A stretch of DNA of 64,000 bases from an uncultured Luteimonas sp. Lineage in GTDB: Bacteria; Pseudomonadota; Gammaproteobacteria; Xanthomonadales; Xanthomonadaceae. Each line of letters starts with the position of its first letter. Position 1 is the first letter of the stretch. The notes beneath the pieces are model-generated. The model ran no database searches and was not told where the DNA came from. It saw nothing but the letters and a program-made list of their open reading frames with translations. Positions 30,339-38,810 of the stretch are shown piece after piece. The DNA lies in the NCBI GenBank assembly GCA_934541015.1, contig CAKTDC010000006.1, positions 1-64,000 of the forward strand. The letters run 5' to 3'. The position numbers were made by a program, and so were the translations under genes.

Positions 30339-30896
30339 ATGACTATGGCCGCGAACGACGATGTCGAACTCCTGTACCAGGGCGAATGGCTGCGCATGGT
30401 GCGCCGCGGGCACTGGGAATCCTGCGAGCGCACCCACGGCCGCGACGGGCTGGCGGTGCTGGTGATCGCGGTCACCCCGGACGACGAGGTGCTGTTCGTC
30501 GAGCAGTACCGCGTTCCGCTCGGCGCGCGCACCATCGAGATGCCGGCCGGGCTGGTCGGCGACGACCACGACGGCGACACCCTCGAGGACGCCGCGCGCC
30601 GCGAACTGATCGAGGAGACCGGCTGGGAGCCGGGCCGCATCGACGTGCTGCTGACCGGCCCGACCTCGTCGGGCATGAGCAACGAGCGCATCGCCTTCGC
30701 GCGCGCGCTGGACCTGCGCCGCGTCGGCGAGGGCGGCGGCGTCGACGACGAGGACATCACCGTGCACAGCGTGCCGCGCGCCAGCGCTCCGGCCTGGCTG
30801 ATGCAGAAGTACCGCGAAGGCTACGAGCTCGATCTCAAGCTCTGGGCCGGGCTGTGGATGATCGACCACAACCCGGACGGCTCGCTGCGCGACTGA
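30339..30896 (+). CDS. Nudix hydrolase (ADP-ribose pyrophosphatase-like)
   Basis: This 185-residue protein has a complete Nudix box (GDDHDGDTLEDAARRELIEE, then TGW) preceded by LFVEQYRVPLGARTIEMPAG, the substrate-side segment of ADP-ribose/nucleoside-diphosphate sugar pyrophosphatases. The start could be ATG 30339 or ATG 30345. The stop overlaps the next gene as TGATG. Exact substrate unknown. Confidence 0.88.
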   Translation: MTMAANDDVELLYQGEWLRMVRRGHWESCERTHGRDGLAVLVIAVTPDDEVLFVEQYRVPLGARTIEMPAGLVGDDHDGDTLEDAARRELIEETGWEPGRIDVLLTGPTSSGMSNERIAFARALDLRRVGEGGGVDDEDITVHSVPRASAPAWLMQKYREGYELDLKLWAGLWMIDHNPDGSLRD

Positions 30897-31681
30897 TGTC
30901 CACGATGCCCGGCACGCCGCTGCTGTCCCCTGCCGACCCGCCCCCGTTCGCCGTCCTGCGCGAACACGGGAAGTCTCCATTTCTGCTGATCGCCGACCAC
31001 GCCGGCCAGGCGGTGCCCGCACGGCTGGACCGGCTCGGCCTGCCGCAGGCCGAACTCGACCGCCACATCGGCTGGGACATCGGCATCGCCGGCACCACCG
31101 CGCACCTGGCGGAGATGCTGGACGCCTGCGCGATCACGCAGACCTATTCGCGCCTGGTGATCGACTGCAACCGGCCGCTCGACGCGCCCGGCTCGATTCC
31201 CGCCGTCAGCGACGGCACCACGATCCCGGGCAACGCCGCGCTGGACGCCGCGGCGCGCCGGCAGCGCGCGGCGGAGATCTTCGCGCCCTACCACGCGCGC
31301 ATCGTGGAGGAGCTCGATCGCCGCGCGCACGAAGGCCGCCCGACCATCCTGGTGGCGATGCACAGCTTCACCCCCTCGATGAACGGCAGCGACCGCCGCT
31401 GGCACGCCGGCGTGCTCTACCAGCGCGACCCGCGCTTCGCGCACGCCCTGCTCGCGCTGCTGCGCGAGGAGGACGACCTGGTGGTCGGGGACAACGAGCC
31501 CTACCGCGTCAGCGACGCCACCGACTACGCGATTCCGGTGCACGCCGAGCGCCGCGGCCTGCCGCACGTGGAGCTGGAGATCCGCCAGGACCTGATCGCC
31601 GACGACGCCGGCCAGCGGGGCTGGGCGCGGCGGCTGGCGCGGATGTTCGCGTCGCTGCAGGGCGCGTTCGCTCCGGGCTGA
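30896..31681 (+). CDS. N-formylglutamate amidohydrolase family protein
   Basis: This 261-residue protein has LLIADHAGQAVPARLDRLGL, HIGWDIGIAGTTAHLAEM, YSRLVIDCNRP and LVAMHSFTPSMNG, the conserved motifs of the N-formylglutamate amidohydrolase fold (HutG-like). No other histidine-degradation genes are near, so the substrate may differ. The ATG overlaps the Nudix stop. The final 37 bases, including the stop, are tandemly duplicated just downstream. Confidence 0.88.
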   Translation: MSTMPGTPLLSPADPPPFAVLREHGKSPFLLIADHAGQAVPARLDRLGLPQAELDRHIGWDIGIAGTTAHLAEMLDACAITQTYSRLVIDCNRPLDAPGSIPAVSDGTTIPGNAALDAAARRQRAAEIFAPYHARIVEELDRRAHEGRPTILVAMHSFTPSMNGSDRRWHAGVLYQRDPRFAHALLALLREEDDLVVGDNEPYRVSDATDYAIPVHAERRGLPHVELEIRQDLIADDAGQRGWARRLARMFASLQGAFAPG

Positions 31682-31718
31682 GTTCGCGTCGCTGCAGAGC
31701 GCGTTCGCTCCGGGCTGA
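31645..31718 (+). repeat. 37-bp tandem duplication at a gene end
   Basis: Bases 31645-31681 (GTTCGCGTCGCTGCAGGGCG and on to the stop) are repeated at 31682-31718 with one change (CAGGGCG to CAGAGCG). The first copy includes the last codons and the stop of the amidohydrolase gene, so the second is non-coding. It looks like a recent slippage or unequal-crossover duplication. Confidence 0.85.
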
Positions 31719-31763
31719 GCGCGGCTGCAGACCGCGGCGGCGCCTTGCGGGCGAACCGCGCCC

Positions 31764-31797
31764 CTTGCGGACCGCGGTCCCGGCGCAAGCCGGGATC
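31764..31797. repeat. Dispersed CTTGCGGACCGCGGTCC element
   Basis: The 17-mer CTTGCGGACCGCGGTCC at 31764-31780 recurs exactly at 33796-33812. Next to it here is the palindromic CCCGGCGCAAGCCGGG (about 31779-31794). The two copies flank the pip-prmC pair on the outside. Confidence 0.6.
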
Positions 31798-31806
31798 CAC
31801 GTGGTC

Positions 31807-32748
31807 TCAGACGAACCCGTCGGTCGCCCGCACCAGCGCGTCCACGTTCTCGGCCTCGAAGGCCGAATGCCCGGACGCGGGCGTGATCACCAGCTCGGCC
31901 TTCGGCCAGACCCGGTGCAGATCCCAGGCGTTCTGCACCGGGCAGACCACATCGTAGCGCCCGTGCACGATCACGCCGGGAATGTTGACGATGCGGTAGC
32001 TGTCGCGCAGCAGCTGGTCGTCGACCTCGAAGAAACCGCGGTTGACGAAATAGTGGTTCTCGATGCCGGCGAACGCGAGCGCGAAGCGCGGATCGGCATG
32101 GCTGTCGGCGAAATCCTCGTCCACGTGCAGGAACGAGGTCGCCCCTTCCCAGACGCTCCACGCCCTGGCCGCGGCCAGGCGGGTGGCTTCGTCGTCGCTG
32201 GTCAGGCGGCGGTGGAAGGCGGCGATCAGGTCGTCGCGCTCTTCCTCCGGGATCGCGGCAAGGTAGTGCTCCCAGGGCTCCGGGAACAGCCGCGAGGCGC
32301 CCTCCTGGTAGAACCACTGCAGCTCCCAGCGGCGCAGCATGAAGATCCCGCGCAGGACCAGCTCGGTCACGCGCAGGCAGTGCGTCTGGGCATAGGCCAG
32401 CGCCAGGGTCGATCCCCAGGAACCGCCGAACACCTGCCACTGCTCGATGCCCAGGTGCTCACGCAGTTTCTCGATGTCGTCGACCAGGTGCCAGGTGGTG
32501 TTGTCGGTGAGGTCGGCGTGCGGCGTCGAGCGGCCGGCGCCGCGCTGGTCGAACAGGACGATGCGGTATTTCGCCGGATCGTGGAAGCGGCGCATCTTCG
32601 CGTTGCAGCCTCCGCCGGGACCGCCGTGGAGCAGGACCACGGGCTTGCCCTTCGGGTTGCCGCACTGCTCGTAATAGAGGGTGTGGCGGCTGTCCACCGC
32701 GAGGGATCCCACGTCGTAGGGCTCGATCTCCGGATACAGCGTGCGCAT
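31807..32748 (-). CDS. pip: Proline iminopeptidase
   Basis: This alpha/beta-hydrolase removes N-terminal proline from peptides. From ATG 32748 the protein is 313 residues, the usual length, beginning MRTLYPEIEPYDVGSL, with GGGAG six bases upstream. It has the oxyanion HGGPGGGCN, the nucleophile motif GGSWGSTLALAY and GRYDVVCPVQNAWDLHR plus SGHSAFE carrying the catalytic Asp and His. An upstream ATG at 32769 lies seven bases after a TAGACT -10, so a seven-residue longer leaderless form is possible. Confidence 0.94.
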   Translation of the reverse strand: MRTLYPEIEPYDVGSLAVDSRHTLYYEQCGNPKGKPVVLLHGGPGGGCNAKMRRFHDPAKYRIVLFDQRGAGRSTPHADLTDNTTWHLVDDIEKLREHLGIEQWQVFGGSWGSTLALAYAQTHCLRVTELVLRGIFMLRRWELQWFYQEGASRLFPEPWEHYLAAIPEEERDDLIAAFHRRLTSDDEATRLAAARAWSVWEGATSFLHVDEDFADSHADPRFALAFAGIENHYFVNRGFFEVDDQLLRDSYRIVNIPGVIVHGRYDVVCPVQNAWDLHRVWPKAELVITPASGHSAFEAENVDALVRATDGFV

Positions 32749-32779
32749 GGCGGCTCCCTGCTTGGACATGCCGGCCAGT

Positions 32780-33631
32780 CTAACCCGCGAGCGGCCCGCC
32801 GCTTCTGCCCAGCGTCACCCGCTCGCGTCCACCCAGGTCGCGGAGCGTGGCGACGTCGGCATAACCCTCCGCGGCCATCAGCGCGCGCACCGCCGGGCCC
32901 TGGTCCCAGCCGTGTTCGAGCAGCAGCCAGCCGCCGCGCAGCAGGTGGGCGGACGCGCCGGCGACGAGGGTGCGGATGGCAGCAAGCCCGTCGCCGCCGG
33001 GGGTCAGCGCGGTCCGCGGTTCGAAACGCAGGTCGCCGTCCGACAGGTGCGCGTCCTCCGCGGCGATGTAGGGCGGGTTGCTGGCGATCAGGTCGAACCG
33101 CTCCGCATGCAGCGGCGCGAACCAGTCGCCTTCGCGGAATTCGATGCTGCCGATCCCGAGGGCGGCGGCGTTGCCGCGGGCGACGGCGAGCGCGCCGGGG
33201 CTGCGATCGGTGGCGAGGATGCGCGCCTGCGGGCGTTCATGGGCCAGGGCGAGCGCGATGGCGCCGCTGCCGGTGCCCAGGTCGGCCGCGCTTTGGCCGG
33301 GGGCGTCGTCCAGCTTGTCCAGCGCCGCCTCGACCAGCAGCTCGGTTTCCGGGCGGGGGATCAGGGTATCGGGGGTCACCGCCAGGTCGAACCGCCAGAA
33401 GCCGCGGCTGCCGGTGAGGTAGGCGACCGGCTCCCCGCCGGCGCGACGCGCGACCAACGCCTCGAATCCCGCGGCCGCCCCGCTCGCCGGCACGGCATCG
33501 TCGTGCGCGAACAGCCAGCCGCGCGACCGGCCCAGCGCGTGCGCCAGCAGCAGCTCCGCGTCGGCAGCGTCGACCCTGCCGCGCGCCTGCCGCAGCAGTT
33601 GACCGACGGTGGGGGAGTATCCGGAATCCAC
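32780..33631 (-). CDS. prmC: Release factor glutamine methyltransferase (HemK)
   Basis: PrmC methylates the GGQ glutamine of release factors RF1 and RF2. The 283-residue protein has an N-terminal helical domain ([20 protein letters not shown], then [14 protein letters not shown]), the SAM-binding [16 protein letters not shown] and the catalytic SNPPYI motif. It lies just upstream of pip and far from its substrate gene prfA. An orphan intrinsic terminator upstream insulates it from the ahp side. Confidence 0.95.
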   Translation of the reverse strand: MDSGYSPTVGQLLRQARGRVDAADAELLLAHALGRSRGWLFAHDDAVPASGAAAGFEALVARRAGGEPVAYLTGSRGFWRFDLAVTPDTLIPRPETELLVEAALDKLDDAPGQSAADLGTGSGAIALALAHERPQARILATDRSPGALAVARGNAAALGIGSIEFREGDWFAPLHAERFDLIASNPPYIAAEDAHLSDGDLRFEPRTALTPGGDGLAAIRTLVAGASAHLLRGGWLLLEHGWDQGPAVRALMAAEGYADVATLRDLGGRERVTLGRSGGPLAG

Positions 33632-33795
33632 CTCGCAACTTTACGGCTTTCCGCCGCGGCGATCCCGGTCCACCCCCGGCACCCGGTCGCGCTCCCTGCA
33701 CGGGCGCCACCCCGCCCCCTCGAAGCGTCGAACCTGACGCCGCAGTGAGCCGTGTCCTGGTGGCGGGGAATCGCAAGCGCAGAGCTGGATCAGGG

Positions 33796-33812
33796 CTTGC
33801 GGACCGCGGTCC
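33796..33812. repeat. Second CTTGCGGACCGCGGTCC copy
   Basis: This is an exact 17-base match to 31764-31780, lying in the non-coding 585-base stretch (33632-34216) between prmC and ahpC. Apart from this copy, the terminator, the sRNA candidate and the ahpC promoter, I see no gene in that stretch. Confidence 0.55.
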
Positions 33813-33885
33813 GGCCCTGACGGCGAAGAGCGATTCCTGGCCGCCCGGGCGCGGCACCCCCCGAGGACCGGAGCGAAGAACCCAC

Positions 33886-33913
33886 AAAAATGAAGGCGGC
33901 CGAGGCCGCCTTC
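33886..33913 (-). terminator. Orphan intrinsic terminator on the minus strand
   Basis: GAAGGCGGCC (33892-33901) and GGCCGCCTTC (33904-33913) form a perfect 10-bp stem. On the minus strand the stem is followed by A and then TTTTT (33890-33886), a textbook Rho-independent terminator. No minus-strand gene lies upstream of it until msrA at 38 kb, so it must terminate something starting in the 300 bases towards ahpC, or it insulates prmC. Confidence 0.75.
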
Positions 33914-34088
33914 AAATATTCCGCATCACGTGAGGGAGGGAGGATACGGATACGGAATCCGGTTGCCCCGCAGGGCTGTCCTTGCCGCCGGCGTTCCGGC
34001 CAGTGCCGGGGAAACCAGCGATCCGGAGCCAATATGCTGCGACGCACAAGAATATGCAAGCGGTTTCAGCGTCATTTCTGGTCTATTT
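33886..34088 (-). ncRNA. Candidate small RNA divergent from ahpC
   Basis: This candidate rests on the orphan terminator at its 3' end and on minus-strand promoter-like sequence at its 5' end: TTGTTT (34122-34117), 16 bases, TAAGAT (34100-34095). That overlaps the OxyR-type site of ahpC. A second possible promoter, TTGCAT-N17-CATATT, would start it about 70 bases later. The product would be about 130-200 nt. No credible ORF lies in it. In E. coli the peroxide sRNA OxyS is made from a divergent OxyR-bound promoter, so an analogous role is an attractive inference. Expression is unproven. Confidence 0.35.
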
Positions 34089-34090
34089 CA

Positions 34091-34156
34091 ATTGATCTTA
34101 TCTATTGATAGAATAGAAACAATAAAATTGACTGATCAATAGGTCCTGCCTATTAT
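34091..34156 (+). promoter_or_regulatory. ahpC promoter with OxyR-type operator
   Basis: The core promoter is TTGACT (34128-34133), 17 bases, TATTAT (34151-34156). Directly upstream, 34091-34127 fits the OxyR pattern ATAG-N7-CTAT-N7-ATAG-N7-CTAT as ATTG, CTAT, ATAG, AAAA, 12 of 16 positions with the two central quarter-sites perfect. A further ATAG-N7-CTAT (34139-34153) sits between -35 and -10. In Xanthomonas, OxyR is known to control ahpC directly. The leader to the ATG is about 54 bases and has GAGG eight bases before the start. Confidence 0.7.
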
Positions 34157-34216
34157 TTCCAGGTCGGCGCCGCAGGCCCTGCGGCTCCCAGATTTCCCCA
34201 ACCCGAGGATGCATGC

Positions 34217-34780
34217 ATGTCCCTGATCAACACCCAGGTCCAGCCGTTCAAGACCACCGCCTACCAGAACGGCGAGTTCATCGAAGTCACCGACGCCAGC
34301 CTGAAGGGCAAGTGGTCGGTCCTGATCTTCATGCCGGCCGCCTTCACCTTCAACTGCCCGACCGAGGTCGAGGACGCCGCCGAGAACTACGCCGAGTTCC
34401 AGAAGCTGGGCGCCGAGGTCTACATCGTCACCACCGACACCCACTTCTCGCACAAGGTGTGGCACGAGACCTCCGCGGCCGTGGGCAAGGCCCAGTTCCC
34501 GCTGGTCGGCGACCCGACCCACCAGCTGACCCGCGCCTTCGGCGTGCACATCGAGGAAGAAGGCCTGGCCCTGCGCGGCACCTTCGTGATCAACCCCGAG
34601 GGCGTGATCAAGACCGTCGAGATCCACGACAACGCCATCGCCCGCGACGTCACCGAGACCCTGCGCAAGCTCAAGGCCGCCCAGTACGTCGCCGCGCACC
34701 CGAACGAAGTCTGCCCGGCCAAGTGGAAGGAAGGCGAGAAGACCATCGCCCCGTCGCTCGACCTGGTCGGCAAGATCTAA
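34217..34780 (+). CDS. ahpC: Alkyl hydroperoxide reductase, peroxiredoxin subunit
   Basis: This 2-Cys peroxiredoxin reduces H2O2 and organic peroxides and is recycled by AhpF. The 187-residue protein has peroxidatic Cys47 in [11 protein letters not shown] and resolving Cys166 in [11 protein letters not shown], both in E. coli numbering positions. It is first in an ahpC-ahpF-oxyR set. Codon use is strongly biased towards preferred codons, as expected for an abundant protein. Confidence 0.98.
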   Translation: MSLINTQVQPFKTTAYQNGEFIEVTDASLKGKWSVLIFMPAAFTFNCPTEVEDAAENYAEFQKLGAEVYIVTTDTHFSHKVWHETSAAVGKAQFPLVGDPTHQLTRAFGVHIEEEGLALRGTFVINPEGVIKTVEIHDNAIARDVTETLRKLKAAQYVAAHPNEVCPAKWKEGEKTIAPSLDLVGKI

Positions 34781-34832
34781 GCCGCCCCCTCCCCCGCGTC
34801 ACCCCGTTCCCGCCCGCCACGCGCGGCGCGGG

Positions 34833-34922
34833 AGCGGATCGGAGCCGATGCCGGGCCACGCCAACGGGTGCTCCCTCCCTCCGACACCCGCCAGCCAGGC
34901 CCTGCGTCGGCTCCGATCCGCT
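34833..34922 (+). repeat. 16-bp inverted repeat between ahpC and ahpF
   Basis: AGCGGATCGGAGCCGA (34833-34848) is perfectly complementary to TCGGCTCCGATCCGCT (34907-34922). With one mismatch the arms extend to 19 bp, and the loop is 58 bases. It occupies the 172-base ahpC-ahpF gap and has no T-run. As RNA it would be a very stable stem that could protect the ahpC 3' end or reduce read-through into ahpF. Confidence 0.8.
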
Positions 34923-34952
34923 TCCGCCTCCCTGCCCACAGGAGTCGCCCCC

Positions 34953-36542
34953 ATGCTCGACACCAACCTCAAGACCCAGCTCAAGGCCTACCTCGAACGC
35001 CTGCAGCGCCCGGTGGCGATCGTCGCCTCGGTCGACGACGGCGCGAAGTCCGCCGAAATGCTGGAACTGCTGGAAGACATCCGCAGCCAGTCCGACCGGA
35101 TCACCGTCGAGGTGCGCCGCGACGATGCCGAACGCAAGCCGTCCTTCGCCCTGACCTCCCCGGGCCACGACATCTCGCTGCGCTTCGCCGGCCTGCCCAT
35201 GGGCCACGAGTTCACCTCGCTGGTGCTGGCGCTGCTGCAGGTCGGCGGCCATCCGTCGAAGGCCGCGGCCGAGCTGCTCGACCAGGTGCGCGGCCTGGAG
35301 GGCGAGTTCCTGTTCGAGACCTACTACTCGCTCAGCTGCCAGAACTGCCCGGACGTGGTCCAGGCGCTGAATCTGGCGGCTGTGCTGAACCCGAACATCC
35401 GCCACGTCGCCATCGACGGCGCCCTGTTCCAGGACGAGGTCGAAGCGCGCGAGGTGATGTCGGTGCCGTCGATCTTCCTCAACGGCGAGCTGTTCGACCA
35501 GGGCCGGATGACGCTCGAGCAGATCGTCGCCCGCCTCGACACCGGCGCCGCCAGGCGCGAGGCCGAGAAGATCGCGCAGAAGGAGCCATTCGACGTGCTC
35601 GTGGTCGGCGGCGGCCCCGCCGGCGCGGCCGCGGCCGTGTACGCCGCGCGCAAGGGCATCCGCACCGGCGTGGCGGCCGAGCGCTTCGGCGGCCAGGTGC
35701 TCGACACCATGTCGATCGAGAACTTCATCTCGGTGCCGCACACCGAGGGACCGAAGCTGGCCGCCCAGCTCGAACAGCACGTGCGCGAGTACGACGTCGA
35801 CGTGATGAACCTGCAGCGCGCCACGCAGCTGCTGCCGGCCGGCGACGACGGCCTGGTCGAAGTGAAACTCGACAGCGGCGCCTCGCTGAAGTCCAAGGCC
35901 GTGATCCTGTCCACCGGCGCACGCTGGCGGCAGATGGGCGTGCCCGGCGAGGACCAGTACCGCAACAAGGGCGTGGCCTACTGCCCGCACTGCGACGGCC
36001 CGCTGTTCAAGGGCAAGCGCGTGGCGGTGATCGGCGGCGGCAATTCCGGCGTCGAGGCGGCGATCGACCTGGCCGGCATCGTCGGCCACGTCACCCTGGT
36101 CGAATACGACGGCAGGCTGCGCGCCGACGAAGTGCTGCAGCGCAAGCTGCGCAGCCTCTCGAACGTGCGCATCATCGTCAACGCACAGACCACCGAGGTC
36201 CTCGGCGACGGCCAGCGCGTGAACGGGCTGGTCTACCGCGACCGCGGCACCGGCGAGGTGCACCGTCTCGCGCTGGAGGGCGTGTTCGTGCAGATCGGGC
36301 TGCTCCCCAACACCGAATGGCTCAAGGGAACCGTGGCGCTGTCGGCCCGCGGCGAGATCGAGGTCGACGCGCACGGCCGCACCTCGGTGCCGGGGGTGTT
36401 CGCGGCCGGCGACTGCACCACCACGCCGTACAAGCAGATCGTCATCGCCATGGGCGAAGGCGCGCGGGCCTCGCTGGCGGCGTTCGACCACCTGATCCGC
36501 AGCTCTGCGCCGATGGAAGCGGCCCAGGCGCAGGCCGCCTGA
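34953..36542 (+). CDS. ahpF: Alkyl hydroperoxide reductase, flavoprotein subunit
   Basis: AhpF passes electrons from NADH to AhpC. From ATG 34953 (GGAG upstream) it is 529 residues, beginning [20 protein letters not shown]. The N-terminal double-thioredoxin domain has Cys129-x-x-Cys132 (SCQNCPDVV). The C-terminal thioredoxin-reductase-like part has FAD motif [19 protein letters not shown], redox CPHC in YCPHCDGPL and NADH motif [12 protein letters not shown]. An open frame extends upstream but is not AhpF-like. Confidence 0.97.
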   Translation: MLDTNLKTQLKAYLERLQRPVAIVASVDDGAKSAEMLELLEDIRSQSDRITVEVRRDDAERKPSFALTSPGHDISLRFAGLPMGHEFTSLVLALLQVGGHPSKAAAELLDQVRGLEGEFLFETYYSLSCQNCPDVVQALNLAAVLNPNIRHVAIDGALFQDEVEAREVMSVPSIFLNGELFDQGRMTLEQIVARLDTGAARREAEKIAQKEPFDVLVVGGGPAGAAAAVYAARKGIRTGVAAERFGGQVLDTMSIENFISVPHTEGPKLAAQLEQHVREYDVDVMNLQRATQLLPAGDDGLVEVKLDSGASLKSKAVILSTGARWRQMGVPGEDQYRNKGVAYCPHCDGPLFKGKRVAVIGGGNSGVEAAIDLAGIVGHVTLVEYDGRLRADEVLQRKLRSLSNVRIIVNAQTTEVLGDGQRVNGLVYRDRGTGEVHRLALEGVFVQIGLLPNTEWLKGTVALSARGEIEVDAHGRTSVPGVFAAGDCTTTPYKQIVIAMGEGARASLAAFDHLIRSSAPMEAAQAQAA

Positions 36543-36555
36543 CCCCGGAACGCCG

Positions 36556-37503
36556 GTGAACCTGCGCGACCTCAAGTACCTGATCGCGCTGGCCGACCAC
36601 CGGCACTTCGGTCGTGCCGCGGCGGCGAGCTTCGTCAGCCAGCCGACGCTGTCGACCCAGATCCGCAAGCTCGAGGAGGAGCTGGGCGTGGCGCTGTTCG
36701 AGCGCGCGCCGCGCAAGGTCATGCTGACCCCGATCGGCGGCGACATCGCCGAGCGGGCGCGGCGCATCGTCGCCGACCTCGAGCAGATGAAGGAAGCCGC
36801 CCGGCGCAGCCAGCGCCCCGAATCGGGCAGCGTGCGGCTGGGGCTGTTCCCCACCCTCGGCCCCTACCTGCTGCCGCACGTGATCCCCGGCATCCGCGAG
36901 CGCTTCCCCGACCTGCAGCTGCTGCTGGTCGAGGAGAAAAGCGAACAGCTGCTGGCCCGGCTGCGCGACGGCCGCCTGGACGCGGCGCTGCTGGCCGAGC
37001 CGGTCCACGACGACCAGCTGCGCGGGGAGTTCCTGTTCGAGGAGCCGTTCCTGCTCGCTGTCCCGGACCGGCATCCGCTGGCGGGCCGGGAATCGCTGCG
37101 CATCGACGACCTCGCCCACGAGGACCTGCTGCTGCTCGAGGACGGCCACTGCCTGCGCCGGCAGACCCTGGACGTGTGCCACCTGGCCGGCGCGAACGAG
37201 AACACCGGTTTCCGCGCCACCAGCCTGGAGACGCTGCGGCAGATGGTCGCGGCCAACGTCGGCATGACCCTGCTCCCCACCCTGGCGGTGCGCCCGCCGG
37301 TGGCCCAGCCCGACGGGATCCGGCTGCTGCCGTTCAGCGGTTCGCAGCCCAGCCGCCGCATCGCCATGTTCTGGCGGCGCAGCTCGGCGATGGAGGATTT
37401 CCTGCTGCTGCTGGCCGACAGTTTCCGCAGCCTGCCCGATTCCCTGCTCCAGCCCGGCCCCCCGCCGCCGGCCCATGCGGCCGCCCCGCCGGACATGCTC
37501 TGA
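36556..37503 (+). CDS. oxyR: Peroxide-sensing LysR-type regulator OxyR
   Basis: This is a 315-residue regulator started at GTG 36556. The N-terminal LysR winged helix spans about 1-65 (RHFGRAAAASFVSQPTLSTQ). The sensing cysteines fall exactly at Cys199 and Cys208 (GHCLRRQTLDVC), as in E. coli. Oxidation to a disulfide converts OxyR to an activator. It is third in ahpC-ahpF-oxyR, 13 bases after ahpF, the Xanthomonas arrangement. The tail after residue 295 is Pro-rich and variable. Confidence 0.96.
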   Translation: MNLRDLKYLIALADHRHFGRAAAASFVSQPTLSTQIRKLEEELGVALFERAPRKVMLTPIGGDIAERARRIVADLEQMKEAARRSQRPESGSVRLGLFPTLGPYLLPHVIPGIRERFPDLQLLLVEEKSEQLLARLRDGRLDAALLAEPVHDDQLRGEFLFEEPFLLAVPDRHPLAGRESLRIDDLAHEDLLLLEDGHCLRRQTLDVCHLAGANENTGFRATSLETLRQMVAANVGMTLLPTLAVRPPVAQPDGIRLLPFSGSQPSRRIAMFWRRSSAMEDFLLLLADSFRSLPDSLLQPGPPPPAHAAAPPDML

Positions 37504-37523
37504 ACCGGCCGCTGCCGCGGGGC

Positions 37524-37552
37524 TTGAATGCCCGCGGCCGGGGAGCTACGTT
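37524..37552 (+). promoter_or_regulatory. Putative promoter upstream of rnk
   Basis: TTGAAT (37524-37529), 17 bases, TACGTT (37547-37552). The predicted start would lie immediately before the hairpin at 37566. A second weaker candidate beyond the hairpin is TTGACG at 37601-37606 with TTTCGA 17 bases later. Confidence 0.4.
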
Positions 37553-37565
37553 AATGCCTGAACCA

Positions 37566-37598
37566 GCGGGCGACGCGCCGGACGCGCCGCCCGCTTTT
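37566..37598 (+). terminator. Hairpin plus T-run between oxyR and rnk
   Basis: GCGGGCG (37566-37572) pairs with CGCCCGC (37588-37594), with further GC pairing inside, followed by TTTT. It probably terminates the ahpC-ahpF-oxyR operon. Because a promoter-like sequence lies just before it, it could instead act as an attenuator in the rnk leader. Confidence 0.55.
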
Positions 37599-37650
37599 CA
37601 TTGACGCGCCGCCACGCAGGCGGTTTCGAAGCAGAACCGGAAAACCCGCC

Positions 37651-38041
37651 ATGAACGCCCTTCCCAGCAACGGCCTGCCGCCGCCGATCATCGTCTCCAG
37701 AACCGACATGGGCAGGCTGGAGGCCCTGCTCGAGTCATCCCAGTGGCGCGACCATCCGGCCGCCGAGGCGCTGCTTGACGAGCTGGCGCGCGCGCAGGTG
37801 GTGCCCGATGGCGAGCGCCCGGCCGACGTGGTCGGGATGCATTCGGTGGTCGAGTGCTACGACGACAACCGCGGCGAGCACCACCAGCTGACCCTGGTCT
37901 ATCCGCACGAGTCCAGCGCCGAAGCGCACAAGGTGTCGGTGCTGGCGCCGGTGGGCAGCGCCCTGCTCGGGCTGTCGGTGGGCCAGTCGATCGACTGGAA
38001 CGGCCCCGACGGCCGCCGCCTGCGCCTGCGGGTGACCGCGG

Positions 38042-38049
<8 letters not shown>
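37651..38049 (+). CDS. rnk: Regulator of nucleoside diphosphate kinase (Rnk)
   Basis: This is a 132-residue GreA/GreB C-domain-like protein that binds RNA polymerase and affects nucleoside diphosphate kinase and polyphosphate/GTP levels in other bacteria. The N-terminus [17 protein letters not shown] is the Rnk coiled-coil start, and [34 protein letters not shown] is the FKBP-like domain. Its last 8 bases overlap the convergent msrA. Confidence 0.92.
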
Positions 38050-38725
<676 letters not shown>

Positions 38726-38810
38726 GGCGGCTGGCTCCGGGAAGTGGCGGGACCCTCCTGGACATGCGGGCCGCCGGCGGCCGGTTCAAGCGCCGGGGAA
38801 ACCGCTGCGC

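Noticed and set aside
33790..34059. Minus-strand 89-codon frame upstream of prmC as a gene
   Set aside because: It spans the terminator palindrome, has no SD and no plausible domain, and is Arg-rich shadow-type sequence.
34136..34699. Minus-strand frame antisense to ahpC as the gene ended by the orphan terminator
   Set aside because: It exactly mirrors ahpC codons, giving Gly/Val/Asp/His-rich sequence without motifs, and it ends before the terminator.
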